From positions 212,143,500 through 212,207,499 of the forward strand of contig OY986439.1 in the NCBI GenBank assembly GCA_963920525.1: DNA of 64,000 nucleotides, written 5' to 3'. Origin of the DNA: Dichetophora obliterata (taxonomy: Eukaryota; Arthropoda; Insecta; Diptera; Sciomyzidae). Under the pieces are notes generated by a model, which did not search any database, was not told where the DNA came from, and was given only the letters and a program-made list of their open reading frames with translations. Numbering within the stretch: the first letter of the stretch is position 1; every line of letters starts with the position of its first letter. Of the stretch, positions 37,225 to 47,524 are shown one piece after another. The position numbers and the translations under genes are program-made.

Positions 37225-37290
37225 TGTGTTCATTAAAAACTCTATTCGAACAAGCTCAACAAACACGCAGACATTTTTACTGATTTCGTT
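37080..37290 (+). repeat. Duplicated segment, copy 2, with short (GA)n run
   Basis: Second copy of 36105-36350, same orientation, starting about 976 bases later. Its GA run spans about 37193-37222 and is followed by GTGTGTGTTC. The two copies either belong to a dispersed repeat or arose by a local duplication. Confidence 0.85.
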
Positions 37291-38384
37291 CACGAGCACA
37301 CATTTATGCAAATGATTATCATTTTTGAACAGGAACGCAGCTTTCTGCAAACAAACCAAACAGGGGCGATTACCCCAGACACAGTCAAACTCAATGGTGG
37401 CGCAGGATGCGTCACAAAAAAGCGCGCCAAGAAAAGAATGAAAAAAACCAAGTACGAGTTATAAATTGTTGTCTGTGTAGGTCATTAAGAGACGCATCAC
37501 TGGCCAGCAGCACAGTTTTGTTGTCAAGCCAAACCCTCTTTTTAATATCTTAATTCCATGATGAATGAAAAAAACACGATGCAGCGGGGTCAAAAAAAAT
37601 CCCCGTTCTGTAAGCTCAAAAAAAAAACATATCGTTAGTAAATATTTGGATAAGGTACATCAACTATGAAATTTAAAAATAAAAGGACACATTCAAAAAG
37701 TATAATAATGTAGTTCATTTTGTATGAAAAAGTTATTTAAATATCTACTACTTTATACATTATTGGTGCCAATTTAAATATTATATTGGTACAATCAGTT
37801 CCGTAGCCAAGAGGGGTTCTTAGGGTACAAAATATCCCCATACGGTCCGAATTATGGCCTATATAATCAAATAAATATAAAAAATAGTCCGAAGTTATAA
37901 AATTAATCAATTCCATTATGACAAATCGAGAACATTATAAAAAAAATATTTTTTTTGTGTCTAAAAACAATTTCTTTTAAGAAAAAAAATACCAATTTAA
38001 CATTGCCAATTAAAATTTTTAAAAAACCTTAAATCTATGTTAAATTTGAAAGGCATATGGATTAAAATACAGGCCTTAATCGAGATCGCAGAATTATAAA
38101 GCTTTTAGAGATGACTTTACTTGAGGTATGGTACAAATTTTCAAACTAAATCCGGCAAAAACAAAGGCAAAATCGAATTGTATGGGGGGAGGGCAAAAGT
38201 TGGAAGTCTCAAAAATGATTTAAGTTTTGCAAAATGCTCTATACAAATTTTTTAAATTAAAGTGAATTCATGGGTGCGAATTCCTCAAAGTGGAAAATTG
38301 ATTTTCACAGAATGAAATTAATTTTAATTGATGATACAATTAAAGATTTCACTCATAGAAATAAAAATTTTTAAATAATATATC
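37291..38384. other. Intergenic DNA, nothing recognised
   Basis: A mixed-composition stretch at 37340-37620 contains GGCGCAGGATGCGTCAC and AAGCGCGCCAAG. AT-rich DNA follows. No ORF or inverted repeat of note. Confidence 0.4.
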
Positions 38385-38942
38385 TGTGGATTTTTGACAA
38401 AACAATTAAAGTCGATATGAAATTCATAAACAAAGCAACTTTGTCGGCCTTTGTATTTTAGTGGAGAGTGCGCTAGACTATAAACCCAGAGGTCCCTGGT
38501 GCGAATCCGGGCTCGGGCATGGTTCTTTTCACTTTCTTTGTTCTTTTCTACATTTAAGAATTATGTAAAACTAAAAATCCACAATTAAAATTGTGGAAAA
38601 TGTGGAATTAAAGGACAGGAACAACTAAGGACTGGAAATGCTTGCCGAGGTTAAGGCATAACACTAGACTTGGTTAAAAGCAGTTGAAATAGTCTTTCAC
38701 GGTTTTTTCGCTTAATCAATAATTCACCTATGGTTCCAATCAATTCCTTTAAATAAATTTATCCCTTTCCTTTCAGGTCAAAGGCTAAATCTTGTTTGTA
38801 TAAGGCGCATGCCTTGGTTCTTTGATCTTTTAAAAAAAAAAAATAAAAACTTTAGTCTATATGAATTTCATTTCAACTTATTGGGTTTTGTCTATGAATT
38901 TCAGATAGACTTAAGTTGTTTTGTCAAAAGTCTAAAGATATT
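38385..38942. mobile_element. MITE interrupted by a SINE
   Basis: The arm at 38385-38440 (TTTTTGACAAAACAATTAAA, ATATGAAATTCATAAACAAA) is inverted at about 38860-38942 (ATGAATTTCAGATAGAC, TTAAGTTGTTTTGTCAAAAG). The space between is filled almost wholly by the SINE at 38443-38828, so the SINE entered an inverted-repeat element. Confidence 0.65.
38443..38828 (+). mobile_element. tRNA-derived SINE, family B, copy 2
   Basis: GTCGGCCTTTGTATTTTAGT starts a tRNA-like head; the box B-like GGTGCGAATCC is at 38498-38508. The body matches 20674-21057 (AATTGTGGAAAATGTGGAAT, CCGAGGTTAAGGCATA, CCTTTCAGGTCAAAGG). The tail is T- and A-rich. Confidence 0.85.
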
Positions 38943-38952
38943 TTTATAGACC

Positions 38953-39095
38953 TTGGCCCATTATCGTAATCAAAAAAAAAAAGTCAATTCTAAATTCAGT
39001 GCAAGCTTTTTAACAACATATTATATTAAAAACCTGTCAAAAATGCTTATACTAAATTGAGAATCGACTTTTATTTTGACTATGATAATGGGCCC
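38953..39095. mobile_element. MITE of about 145 bases, GGCCCATTAT ends
   Basis: GGCCCATTATCGTAATCAAA at 38955 is inverted as TTTGACTATGATAATGGGCC near 39075-39094. AAGTCAATTCTAAATT and GAGAATCGACTTT extend the arms. A nearly pure hairpin, non-coding. Confidence 0.75.
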
Positions 39096-39401
39096 TTATA
39101 TTTAAAAATTTCCGAATATAGTTTTCAACGTTACTTTAATTTAATTGCTGGAATAAAGACAAACAAAGAAGTTAGACAAACCTTCAACACGACCAAACTT
39201 ATAAAAACCCAATGAGACGTGAAATTTTTAAAGCCGTTTGAACAAAATTTTGTTTTTAAAATATCAACAAATCCGTGTGGAAAAGGGATATAAGAGATAG
39301 TATAAGATAATGAAAATCTTTAAGAATCTTTCAGAACCCAAAGTGTGGAATCTAAATTTTGGTTCGGTTCGATTCGGTTTAGTTTCCATATTATCTCAAT
39401 T

Positions 39402-39560
39402 TGGCGGCCTCTTTAGTTAAGCTACCCAGGGGTCGCGGGTTTGAATCCTGGCCGGGAGTTTAAGTCCTTTCGAGGAAAGAAACTGCCGTGTGTAAGCCGT
39501 GAGCTCACTATTTGCAATTTTTTGTATTTGCTGAAAGCTGACGTATAAACTAAGTAACAG
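39402..39560 (+). mobile_element. tRNA-like SINE head, third type, probably partial
   Basis: GGCGGCCTCTTTAGTTAAGC followed by GCGGGTTTGAATCCTGGCC gives a good box B (GGGTTTGAATCCT). AAGAAACTGCCGTGTGTAAG recalls AAACTGCCATGTAAAG of SINE family A, so it may be a diverged relative. Its end is not clear. Confidence 0.55.
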
Positions 39561-39587
39561 ATGCTAATATATCAACTTACACATTTA

Positions 39588-40008
39588 GGGTATACACTTC
39601 ACTTCGTAATTTTCCGAATTCGCAAATTTACGAAAATTTCAGTGCAATTGTTGTTCTGGTTTTCCGAAGATTGCTTAAGTTTAATCATCGATTGAGTTGA
39701 TGAAAAATAATCGTCGGAAATTTACGAAGAAAAGATGTGTTCAGTGCGCACAAGCAACTGTGTTTCATGAGAAAAAAACAAACATCCTGAAAGGTCTTCT
39801 TCAAAAATATTTCATATAATTTAGATTTTTCACTTATTTTCTTCATTTTTCACAATTAAACGGCAACAACAAATGTTTCAATAAATTAACAGTTTGCACG
39901 TTGTCAGTTTGACAAATATTTTGAAAAAAAATTGAAAAGCAAGCGCTCACTTCAACTCGTCGTAAATTTGCGATTTCAGATAATTACGAAGTGGTGAAGT
40001 GTATACCC
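39588..40008. mobile_element. MITE with TA target duplication (GGGTATACACTTCAC ends)
   Basis: GGGTATACACTTCACTTCG at 39588 is inverted as GTGAAGTGTATACCC ending at 40008. The arms continue through CGTAATT and CGCAAATTTACG. TA flanks both sides (39586-39587, 40009-40010). 421 bases, non-coding. Confidence 0.85.
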
Positions 40009-40584
40009 TAAATATATAATACAATTTTATTTTTTAGAGACAATGAAATATTATTAATTTAGATCATTTGACAGAAAAGTGCAAAGTTGTTAAAATAAAA
40101 ATACAGTGGCTCAAAGTAATAATGGAACAAACATAAAAAATTTATCCAAATTAAAATTTTAGTCATTTTATTTGTCCAACTGTTACGTATTTGTATATTT
40201 TAAAAAGGTTTTAATGTGGTTAATAAAAAATAATGTAATATTTATGAATAAAGAGTTCATTGATTTAAGAAAATAAAAAAACCAAATGAGTAACAAAAAT
40301 GAACCTCAAAGGTCTCCAAAACTGCAGTAAGTTTTGAAACTGTATTCAAAAGGCTAGCGACGGTCGTTTTTCATTTAAATTAATTAAATTTTGATTTAAA
40401 TTTGTACAATTTAATTGTGTAATGGCACCGCGTGGTAAAATAACATCAGTTGAACTAAGAAAATCTATAAAAAGATTATCCGAAAATGGCAAAACAGTTC
40501 GAGAGATTGCCAAAATTGTTGATCGTGCTACAACAACTGTATTTAATATAATAAAACGTTATCGAAAAATAAGTAGATCACTAT

Positions 40585-41345
40585 AAAGATGATTTTATAT
40601 AATCCGAAATGTTCGTAATTACTTTAGACACACAACTGCATTCTTAGAGATAAAGGGGGGACGTTCAAACTATATAGAGAATTTTAACACAAAACTAAGT
40701 TTTATTAAAAGACTGGTATGAAAAAATAGATTTTTAGCCATAATTTTTGATTGGAAAGAGATATTGGGGTAATTTTTTCACATAAATTATTTTTGAGACT
40801 TGACTTTTTTGTAAAAAATATAAAAACAACATTTTGGAAAAAATAAATTTCGCGAAAAAAATCAAAGGGGGTATTGTTTGTTGTTTTCATGACAAAAACA
40901 GTAAATTAATTTTTGCGCTTAGCTGGAAGAATTTTTGCAAATAAATGCTATGTCATATGAAAGGTAGTCAGATTTAATTGATTTCATTTTTACAACAACA
41001 ATAATTTTAGAGTAATTTTTTGAGTAAAAAGTCAATATTTAGGACCTTTTTTGGCATACTCATAAAACATATATACATTGACTTAACGGTACAGTTCAAC
41101 CTATTTTTGTGAAGTGATTTTATTGAACTTTTGAACAAAATAAATTTGAATGAAATATATTAAAGGACAGCGGAGATATTTGCATCGAAAGACCAAACTT
41201 TGATTTTCATGTCGTTTTTTTCTCATTCTTAGGTAACGATGTTTTATGAAAAAGTCGTTGTACTGAAAATTTCTCCAATTTTGAAGATATGTGAGTGTTT
41301 TTGATGTCAAAATAACAAAAAAATTTTAAAATTAAATATACAAAA
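40585..41345. other. Block inserted in the Tc1 transposase gene
   Basis: About 750 AT-rich bases separate the helix-turn-helix part from the catalytic part of the transposase and show no similarity to it. AAAAAT occurs at both junctions (CGAAAAATAAG at 40562 and ACAAAAATCTCC near 41340), which could be a duplicated target. I find no inverted ends and cannot name the element. Confidence 0.4.
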
Positions 41346-42010
41346 ATCTCCGATGAGACGGACTTCGAAAGTAAGCCGAGGCCTAGTAAGAGGAATATAT
41401 TTAATAACGCTGACGAAAAGTGGATGCTTAGACAAATTAAGCGAAAGCCAAATATGAGCGCTCCAAAATTAGCTGCTGAGGCTGAGAAATATCTGGGAAA
41501 AAAGGCTGATCCAGAAACTCTGCGGATCATTCTGCGAAAGCACCAGTTTCATGGTAGGACTGCTAGGAGGAAGCCTTTCATAAGCCAGACGAATAAAAAA
41601 AAACGCATAGTATTTGCCAAAACACACAGTGATAAGAATTTTTCATATTGGGAGCAAGTTCTCTTCACAGACGAGAGCAAATTTAAAGTTGTCCGGTCAG
41701 ATGGTCGATCCCATGTGTGGAGAAAGGCGAATGCTGAGCTTGAGGAAAAGAATCTGCGGCCGACAATAAAGCATGGTATGGGTTCAGTGATGGTGTGGGG
41801 TGCCATGTCCGCTGCAGGTCCTGGAAAACTTCACATCATCGATGGTATTATGGACCAACACGTATACCTTAATATATTAAAGACAAATTTGAAGGAAAGT
41901 GTGCGAAAGTTGGGTATAGAGAGTTTCATTTTACCAGGACAACGATCCCAAGCATAAGGCCTATACTGTCAGAAGTCGGCTTCTACATAATTGCCCACAT
42001 GTTTTGGAAA

Positions 42011-43056
42011 TGTTAATGTTAATGTTGTGTGGTGGAGATGCGTACTGCGACCTAAATGAGATCTATTGTACCTCCTGCTCAAAGCTCCGCTGGGTTTGCG
42101 GATTACAGAATTTCATCCAGCCCTATTTCTCTAATGAATTTGAGAATATTCTTAGGTTCAAGGGATGAAACCTGCTCTAGACTCAGCTCATAATTCCCCA
42201 GTGCTAGTTTACGTCTGCGAGCCACGGCGTCGCAGTTTGTAAGTAGGTGTATTGGAATCTCCTCTGCTTCTTCACAGAAACGGCAGTTACTATCGGTCTC
42301 TATGCCCAATTTCATCAGGTGGTATTTGAGTTTACAGTGTCCTGTAAGGAACCCCGTTAGAATCCTAAGATTCGGTTTGCCTAAGCTTACGCACAATTTT
42401 GCTCTCCGAGTGTTAAAATCTCTGAGGAGCAATTTGGATTGTCTTAGCTTTGGGAGGCTTTTCCAAAGGTTTGAACGTTTATGCCTCTCCTTCCTTCTTA
42501 GTTCTTCTTTTATAGAATGTGTGCCCAATCCGCAGAATGGTTCTGGTCCTATAAATTTTGTGGCTGCACCCTGTCGCGCTAGACCATCGGCTTCTTCGTT
42601 ACCCTGTATTCCTTTGTGTCCTGGGACCCAAAGTATAGTAACAGTGTTATTCTTGCCTAGTTCGTTGAGTTTTGTTAGGCATTCCCATGTTATTCTCGAT
42701 GATATCTCATAGGAAACTAATGCTTTGATTGCTGCTTGGCTGTCTGACATCACAACTATATCCTGACCTTTGTATTTACGGTCCAGATTGAATTGTGCAC
42801 ACAGCTGTATTGCTAGGATTTCCGCTTGGAAGATACTGGGTGTTGTCCCCATAGGTTCGAAGTGCTTGGTTCTTGGCTCGTACACCCCTGCGCCTATACC
42901 TTCCAATGTCTTGGACCCATCTGTATACCATGCTATACTGTGTGGTTTCTTGACTTGCGATATCATCTCGCTGTCCCACTCTTTCTTGGTACTAAGCTTA
43001 ATTTCGAAGTGTTTTTCGAAGTTATACCTTTTTACTATATCGCATGTATCGCATAT
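42011..43056 (-). mobile_element. 5'-truncated non-LTR retrotransposon (RNase H part), with target duplication
   Basis: The insertion is flanked by exact 15-base copies of CACATGTTTTGGAAA (41996-42010 and 43057-43071). On the minus strand it ends in a short ATTAACATTAACA-type tail rather than poly(A), as in I-type LINEs that end in TAA-like repeats. It contains only the C-terminal RNase H region of ORF2, so it was 5'-truncated on insertion. I/LOA-type placement is inferred from the RNase H domain and the tail. Confidence 0.9.
42103..43056 (-). pseudogene. C-terminal ORF2 fragment: RNase H domain and Cys/His tail
   Basis: The minus-strand frame is open over the insert and ends with a stop at 42103. 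It carries the RNase H signature: WYTDGSKTLEG (Asp), FQAEILAIQL (Glu), VMSDSQAAIKAL (Asp), and WVPGHKGIQGNEEADGLA with the terminal His/Asp. After that, LTGHCKLKYHLMKLG and CRFCEEAEEIPIHLLTNC form the Cys/His motif usual after RNase H in insect LINEs. Ten codons upstream (43057-43086, from an ATG) belong to the Tc1 host, so the long open frame is a chimera. No reverse transcriptase remains. Confidence 0.9.
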
Positions 43057-43490
43057 CACATGTTTTGGAAACTCCACCTCAATCACCAGATCTCAATCCC
43101 ATTGAGCACGCATGGAGTTACCTGGAGGAAAAGTTAAAAAAATGCACTATTTCTACACGTGAGCAATTTAAAGCAGCACTTATTGAAGAGTGGGAAAATA
43201 TGGAGCCGTCCTACCGCCAAAAACTGGTACAAATACAAAAATACAAATGCAAAAATAATTTAGTATTGTGTTCCATTATTTTTTTGAGGTTCATTTTTGT
43301 TACTAATTTTGTTTTTTTATTTTCTTAAATCAATGAACTTTTTATTCATAATTATTATAATTATTTTTTATTAACCACATTAAAACCTTTTTAAAATAAA
43401 CAAATACTTAACAGTTGTACCAATAAAATAGCTATAATTTTCATTTGAATGAATTTTTTATGTTTGTTCCATTACTACTTTGAGCCACTG

Positions 43491-46125
43491 TATATGACCT
43501 ATTTCTGAAAAAAGTAAAAAAGGGTGCCCGTTACAGTATCCCATTCCACGAAATTGTGGATCGTCTATTTTTTACAAACAAAATTAGTGCAAAATGAAAG
43601 TAAATGATTGCTTATAAAAGTACATTACTCTTATCACTTTCACTTCACTTTCATTTCACTTCGTCATTTTCAATGGTCAGTTCTTGTCTATCAAATTGAA
43701 AATAACAACATGTTGACATTTTTGCTAGCTTTGGAAATCTTGGGAAATTAAAAACAATTAAATTATTAAATGGAGCTATGCAGAAAATTTTCTAGAGTTT
43801 TATTAAGGTGATATTTCTGGTGATAAACTTTTGTGTCGTCATAAAAATGGCATAGTGAAAACCAAGCATAAGAGATGTTGCAGATTGAGCCACTGTTATA
43901 ATTTTAAGAAATTAATGAATGAATGTAAGCTTTAAAGACACGATAGTTTTTAAATGTTTCGGGCGATTGTTTTTTAAGGCATGTCGTCCCTGCACTGTGT
44001 TTGCGACATAATTGGTGATGATGTTCATCAATAAAGTTTAGCAATATCTCCATTTGCTTAGGTGTCGCTGCTTGCCAACAGGGGAGAATTCCAGCATTTA
44101 GGTGGAATTTAGACTCAATGGTGGAGTGGGGGAGTAAGTTAATTTTTGGGGGAGCTGTTCCCCCAACTTTACCCAGTTGGCAACTTTAATTTCTTTTGCT
44201 TTCCTTCTATGACATTAGTTTTGAGTGATTTAATCAGCTAATGTACGATCTAAAGAGGGAAATAAGGAATTTTAAGAAGATCAAAAATGTTTAATAAGAA
44301 AGCGAAAATCAAGCATCACGGCCGTCCCACTGAAGCTTTTCACCTTGAATTAACACCGTATGTTCGTGTGGTGCTCCAGATGGTTTTTGTTTATGTTAGA
44401 TCTCTCTAGGTGGCGATGGGGTCAAAAAGTCTTATTTAACCCAAATTCACACCATATTTTGTTTAAATAAAAATAAGTCTTTGACCAAATTTTGACCTGG
44501 TAGATGGCGCTGGGGTGGAGATATTTACTATTTATATATACATAAAATCATTGGTACGCACGCTTGTGATCGCATAACTTTTTAATTACTTTACTGATAG
44601 AGGTCATGAGACACAACATGACATATAAAACTTTTCCCATATTTGGAAGACAGGAAGGTGCAGAACAACGTCTGCCAGATCATCTAGTTTTGTTTTATTT
44701 TAGTTGACAAAAAATATTAATAAGCATTTAAGCCAATTATAGCTTATTTAATAACACTGGTTTGTTTAAATCAAGAATATATTAGTCTTTATTTCCTTAT
44801 AAAACCAGCTGTTTTTTGTTACGCTGAGCACAAAAAAAAGGAGTAGATACAGATTAATATGGAGTAATTATTGAAACTTTCGCAACACAAACGCGTTAAG
44901 AGAAAACGATCAAGCAATGCGTGGGATCGGGGATGATTTTTTAAAAAATGTTACGCTTTCTTATAGTACATGAAATTGTTTTTTAAGGATTGAACTCCAA
45001 AATATGCTACTTAATGGTTTTCATATCGCATAATTTACTAACGTTTTGTAAGAAATTCTTATATCGATCCATTTCACTTTTTCATGATCATTTTTACTAT
45101 CTTATGTGTATAATACAAATTAATAAGAATTTATACTGTTTATTATCACAATATTAAAACCAAAGCAATTTTCTCACCTACACAATCTTAACAGCCTTAT
45201 TGACTGAGTGTTTTTGTCACAAGAGTTTCACAAGTGCCATGGTAATATTGATTTGTATGCAATAAATAGAGTTCTTCTAAATATTAATTCGCAGTTGCTA
45301 TAAAATAAAAAGGAAATTTATGTGGCAAATTTACATTCAGAAGATCAGAAAGCCTGCAGAAAATTCGGTTATTTCCCTCTCTTGTACGATCACACAAAGT
45401 GATTACAAGAATTAAGTTTTTTTTTTATTTAATTTATTAAAAAAATCTCTTTAAAACGCAGTGCGCTTAAAAATATTTTCGAAAAGTTGAATTTGTAAAG
45501 GTTTTATAAAAAAGCCGACAACATATTAGAAATGTATTGGGATGCTTAAAAAAAAAGTAAAAAATTTTAAAACATGTTTATACTTAAACTGTAAAAAGTA
45601 TGTATTCTAGTCGTTTCTTATAATCTATTTTGTGTTTTTTAAAAAACGTTTTGTCAAATTATTAATCGATATTTGCATATGGCCTAAAAAATGTTACTGA
45701 TAAAAATATTTACTGAATAAAGACTGTTTTGAAGAACATAAATTTTTTTGGGGGAGAATTGATTGCAAAATGCGGAATTTGATCGCCAGAATACTTGTCG
45801 AAAGTTCAACTCAAAAGTAGATTGAAAACTAATGAAGGATAACATCTATTTATATGTAAACGCATGGTTAGTTGTTATGTCTTGTATTGTCCCTGAGCCC
45901 AACCCATATTATGGTGTGTAAATTTTTCTCCCTTTTGGTTTTTTTTTTGACCACTTTTATCGATATCTTTGAGATATTTCAATGATATTTGGGTTGGTTC
46001 TTAAAATGATCTATTGCGGAGAAAGTGTGAAAAAGCTGTAGTTGCTGAACTCTATTGTTATTGCATGATGGAATTGGGGAATTGAAACGAGTTGGCAGCC
46101 CTGCCTATAATATATTTTCAAAATA
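43491..46125. other. Intergenic DNA with a Helitron-like 3' end
   Basis: Contains the Helitron-like terminus at 44660-44687. CTGCTTGCCAACAGGGG near 44070 and CCCAGTTGGCAAC near 44172 face each other loosely. GTTGGCAGCCCTG at 46091 is the complement of CAGGGCTGCCAAC at 21831, so both are probably ends of one hAT-like family. No gene found. Confidence 0.4.
44660..44687 (+). other. Helitron-like 3' terminus
   Basis: GCAGAACAACGTCTGC can form a GCAGA/TCTGC hairpin. It is followed by CAGATCAT and CTAG, then T. A hairpin shortly before CTRR|T is the Helitron 3' rule, and ACAACGTCTGCC is close to insect Helitron ends as I recall them. The matching 5' end is uncertain; the only candidate is at 34322. 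Confidence 0.5.
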
Positions 46126-46340
46126 TTCAGCCCTATCATGAATAATTTTTCTCGCGGAATCGTAAAAGGGAACTTTAATTTTTATGATAAAGCTCAAGAA
46201 CATATTGGAAATTTTTAATGCAAAATTGGTGGTCAAATGCAAATGAAATTAAAAATTTCCAATGTTTTTGAGCTTTATCTTAAAAATGGAAACTCCCTTT
46301 TCCGATTCCGCGTGAAAAATTATTTATGATAAGGTTGATT
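46126..46340. mobile_element. Hairpin MITE, full copy (TCAGCCCTATCATG family)
   Basis: Two arms of about 90 bases: TATCATGAATAATTTTTC, AAAGCTCAAGAACATATTGG on the left; CCAATGTTTTTGAGCTTTAT, GAAAAATTATTTATGATAAG on the right. A shorter relative sits at 49491-49606. Confidence 0.8.
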
Positions 46341-46542
46341 ATCATCAAAATAATTAATTAAATGTTGTTACATTTTAGCTTAAATTTTCATGTTTGAAGC
46401 AACCTAATCTAAAGCAAATTAAACTACACAGTAAATAGTACTTTTGGCAACGAATAAATGTTTTCCAGTGACTTTCAAACTTTAGTAAGCTCAACGATGG
46501 CGATGAACATATATGAAGCAAACTAAAAATGATAGTCGTTTT

Positions 46543-46706
46543 ACCCCTTTTTCACACGGCAATTTTTCTTGCCAGCAAGTCGAAAATACAAAGGAAAGAA
46601 GAGCACAGCATCAAAGAAAGAACAGCACAGAAGATAAACTTGCCAGTACAGACTTGCCTGGACCGCAGACTTGCCGGCAAGAAAATTTTCCGTGTGGAAA
46701 ATGGGT
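46543..46706. mobile_element. MITE of 164 bases, copy 2, inverted relative to copy 1
   Basis: ACCCCTTTTTCACACGGCAA at 46543 pairs with TTTTCCGTGTGGAAAATGGG near 46686-46705. It is the reverse complement of the element at 34067-34230. The two give similar conceptual peptides (QHQRKNSTE), but only because the DNA is shared. Confidence 0.8.
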
Positions 46707-46959
46707 ATTTTAAAAGTTACGTGATGAATTACGTGACTAAGCCAGTAGACAATAGCAGCGCTTTAAGTAGGCCATCATATGGATTTTTCAACCCTTTCGC
46801 ACTCATACCCAAACCCCAAAACTTTTTTATATGAAACGAGAACGTTTTCTAAGCCCTCCTCTGTCGCGACTCTGAAAAGGCCTTCTATAAGCCCTCTTTG
46901 AGAATGCAAGTTAGAAAGAAAAGCAATATAAATATCAACTTGAATTAAAAAACTATTAA

Positions 46960-47015
46960 AAATTTCCTGATTTGAACTCACGTCACCTCATGTGCCGGTC
47001 CGATAACCCTCATTC
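46960..47015 (-). other. tRNA-like fragment, possibly a SINE head
   Basis: On the minus strand, GGTGACGTGAGTTCAAATCA resembles the T-arm region of a tRNA, with GTGAATGAGGGTTATCGG upstream. A similar minus-strand piece is at about 53105-53175 (GGTGACTTGGGTGCGAGAC). Neither folds into a full tRNA by eye. Confidence 0.3.
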
Positions 47016-47257
47016 ACTCGTGTTTTTTTTTATTTTTTTAAAATCAACATTTTTTTACAAATTTTTCTGTTCATTCAAAAATTTTTAAACATTTTTTATG
47101 TAAAGCTTCTTCATACAAATATATAAGAAAATACTTAGAATTTTTCCATATAGTTGAATCTGAATATAGTCTACTAATTTTTGCAAGCCCTGTTCATTGT
47201 ATCCATATTGTTCGCATTTTCTAGATTGAATTTTTTTTTAAATGGATGTTTTCGAAT

Positions 47258-47524
47258 AACCCGTCGTCAATGAACATTTACACCCGGGCTTCAATAAATT
47301 TTTCATTAATTTTTTATCTCTAATTTAAATAATAAAAAAAAAATATTTTTAAGGAACAGAATATGTTTTCTTTTTCAAATTAATATATTATTGACTTAAT
47401 AAAAAACATTAAAAAAAATTATTTTGTGTAAAGTTTTTATTTTTAATATTAATTTTTTTTCTCGGTCGTGACACAACCAGTACATTGGCGGTATGACATA
47501 AAATATGTTCATTGACGGAGGGTT
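47258..47524. mobile_element. MITE with AACCCGTCGTCAATGAACAT ends
   Basis: AACCCGTCGTCAATGAACAT at 47258 is inverted as ATGTTCATTGACGGAGGGTT at 47505-47524. The body is AT-rich. A separate pogo-like end (CAGTGAAATCTAGATATAAC on the minus strand) lies near 47624-47643. Confidence 0.65.

Larger units (their letters stand above)
40422..43250 (+). pseudogene. Tc1-type (DD34E) transposase, broken
   Basis: The N-terminal helix-turn-helix starts at the ATG at 40422 (MAPRGKITSVELRKSIKRL, TVREIAKIVDRATTTVFNII) and runs into a stop at 40584. After about 750 unrelated bases the frame resumes near 41346 (SDETDFESKPRPSKRN). It carries the first catalytic Asp in LFTDESKFK and the block GMGSVMVWGAMS. Near 41930 a frameshift occurs, after which DNDPKHKAYTVRSRLLHNC holds the second Asp. 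The LINE at 42011-43056 cuts the gene, which resumes at 43072 with PQSPDLNPIEHAW, the catalytic Glu. Ignoring the insertion, 34 residues separate second Asp and Glu. The gene is dead from a stop, a frameshift and two insertions. Confidence 0.93.
40104..43490 (+). mobile_element. Tc1-family transposon with about 207-base inverted ends
   Basis: CAGTGGCTCAAAGTAATAAT starts at 40104. The first 207 bases (to 40310) are inverted at 43283-43490 with high identity, including AAAAAGGTTTTAATGTGGTT and TTCATTGATTTAAGAAAATA. TA flanks both ends (40102-40103, 43491-43492). It contains a disrupted DD34E transposase gene, a block inserted at about 40570-41345, and a LINE fragment at 42011-43056. Non-functional. 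Confidence 0.95.

Noticed and set aside
42302..43137. Plus-strand ORFs of 103-136 codons at 42302-43137
   Set aside because: They are antisense shadows of the RNase H reading frame on the minus strand.
21831..46103. A single element bounded by CAGGGCTGCCAAC and its perfect complement
   Set aside because: The flanking eight bases do not match (TGGAATTC versus CCTATAAT) and the span is 24 kb; they are more likely ends of two separate copies.
34063..46713. Two ORFs with similar peptides (QHQRKNSTE) at 34063-34296 and 46513-46713
   Set aside because: Both are translations of one palindromic 164-base MITE in opposite orientations, so the similarity is at DNA level.
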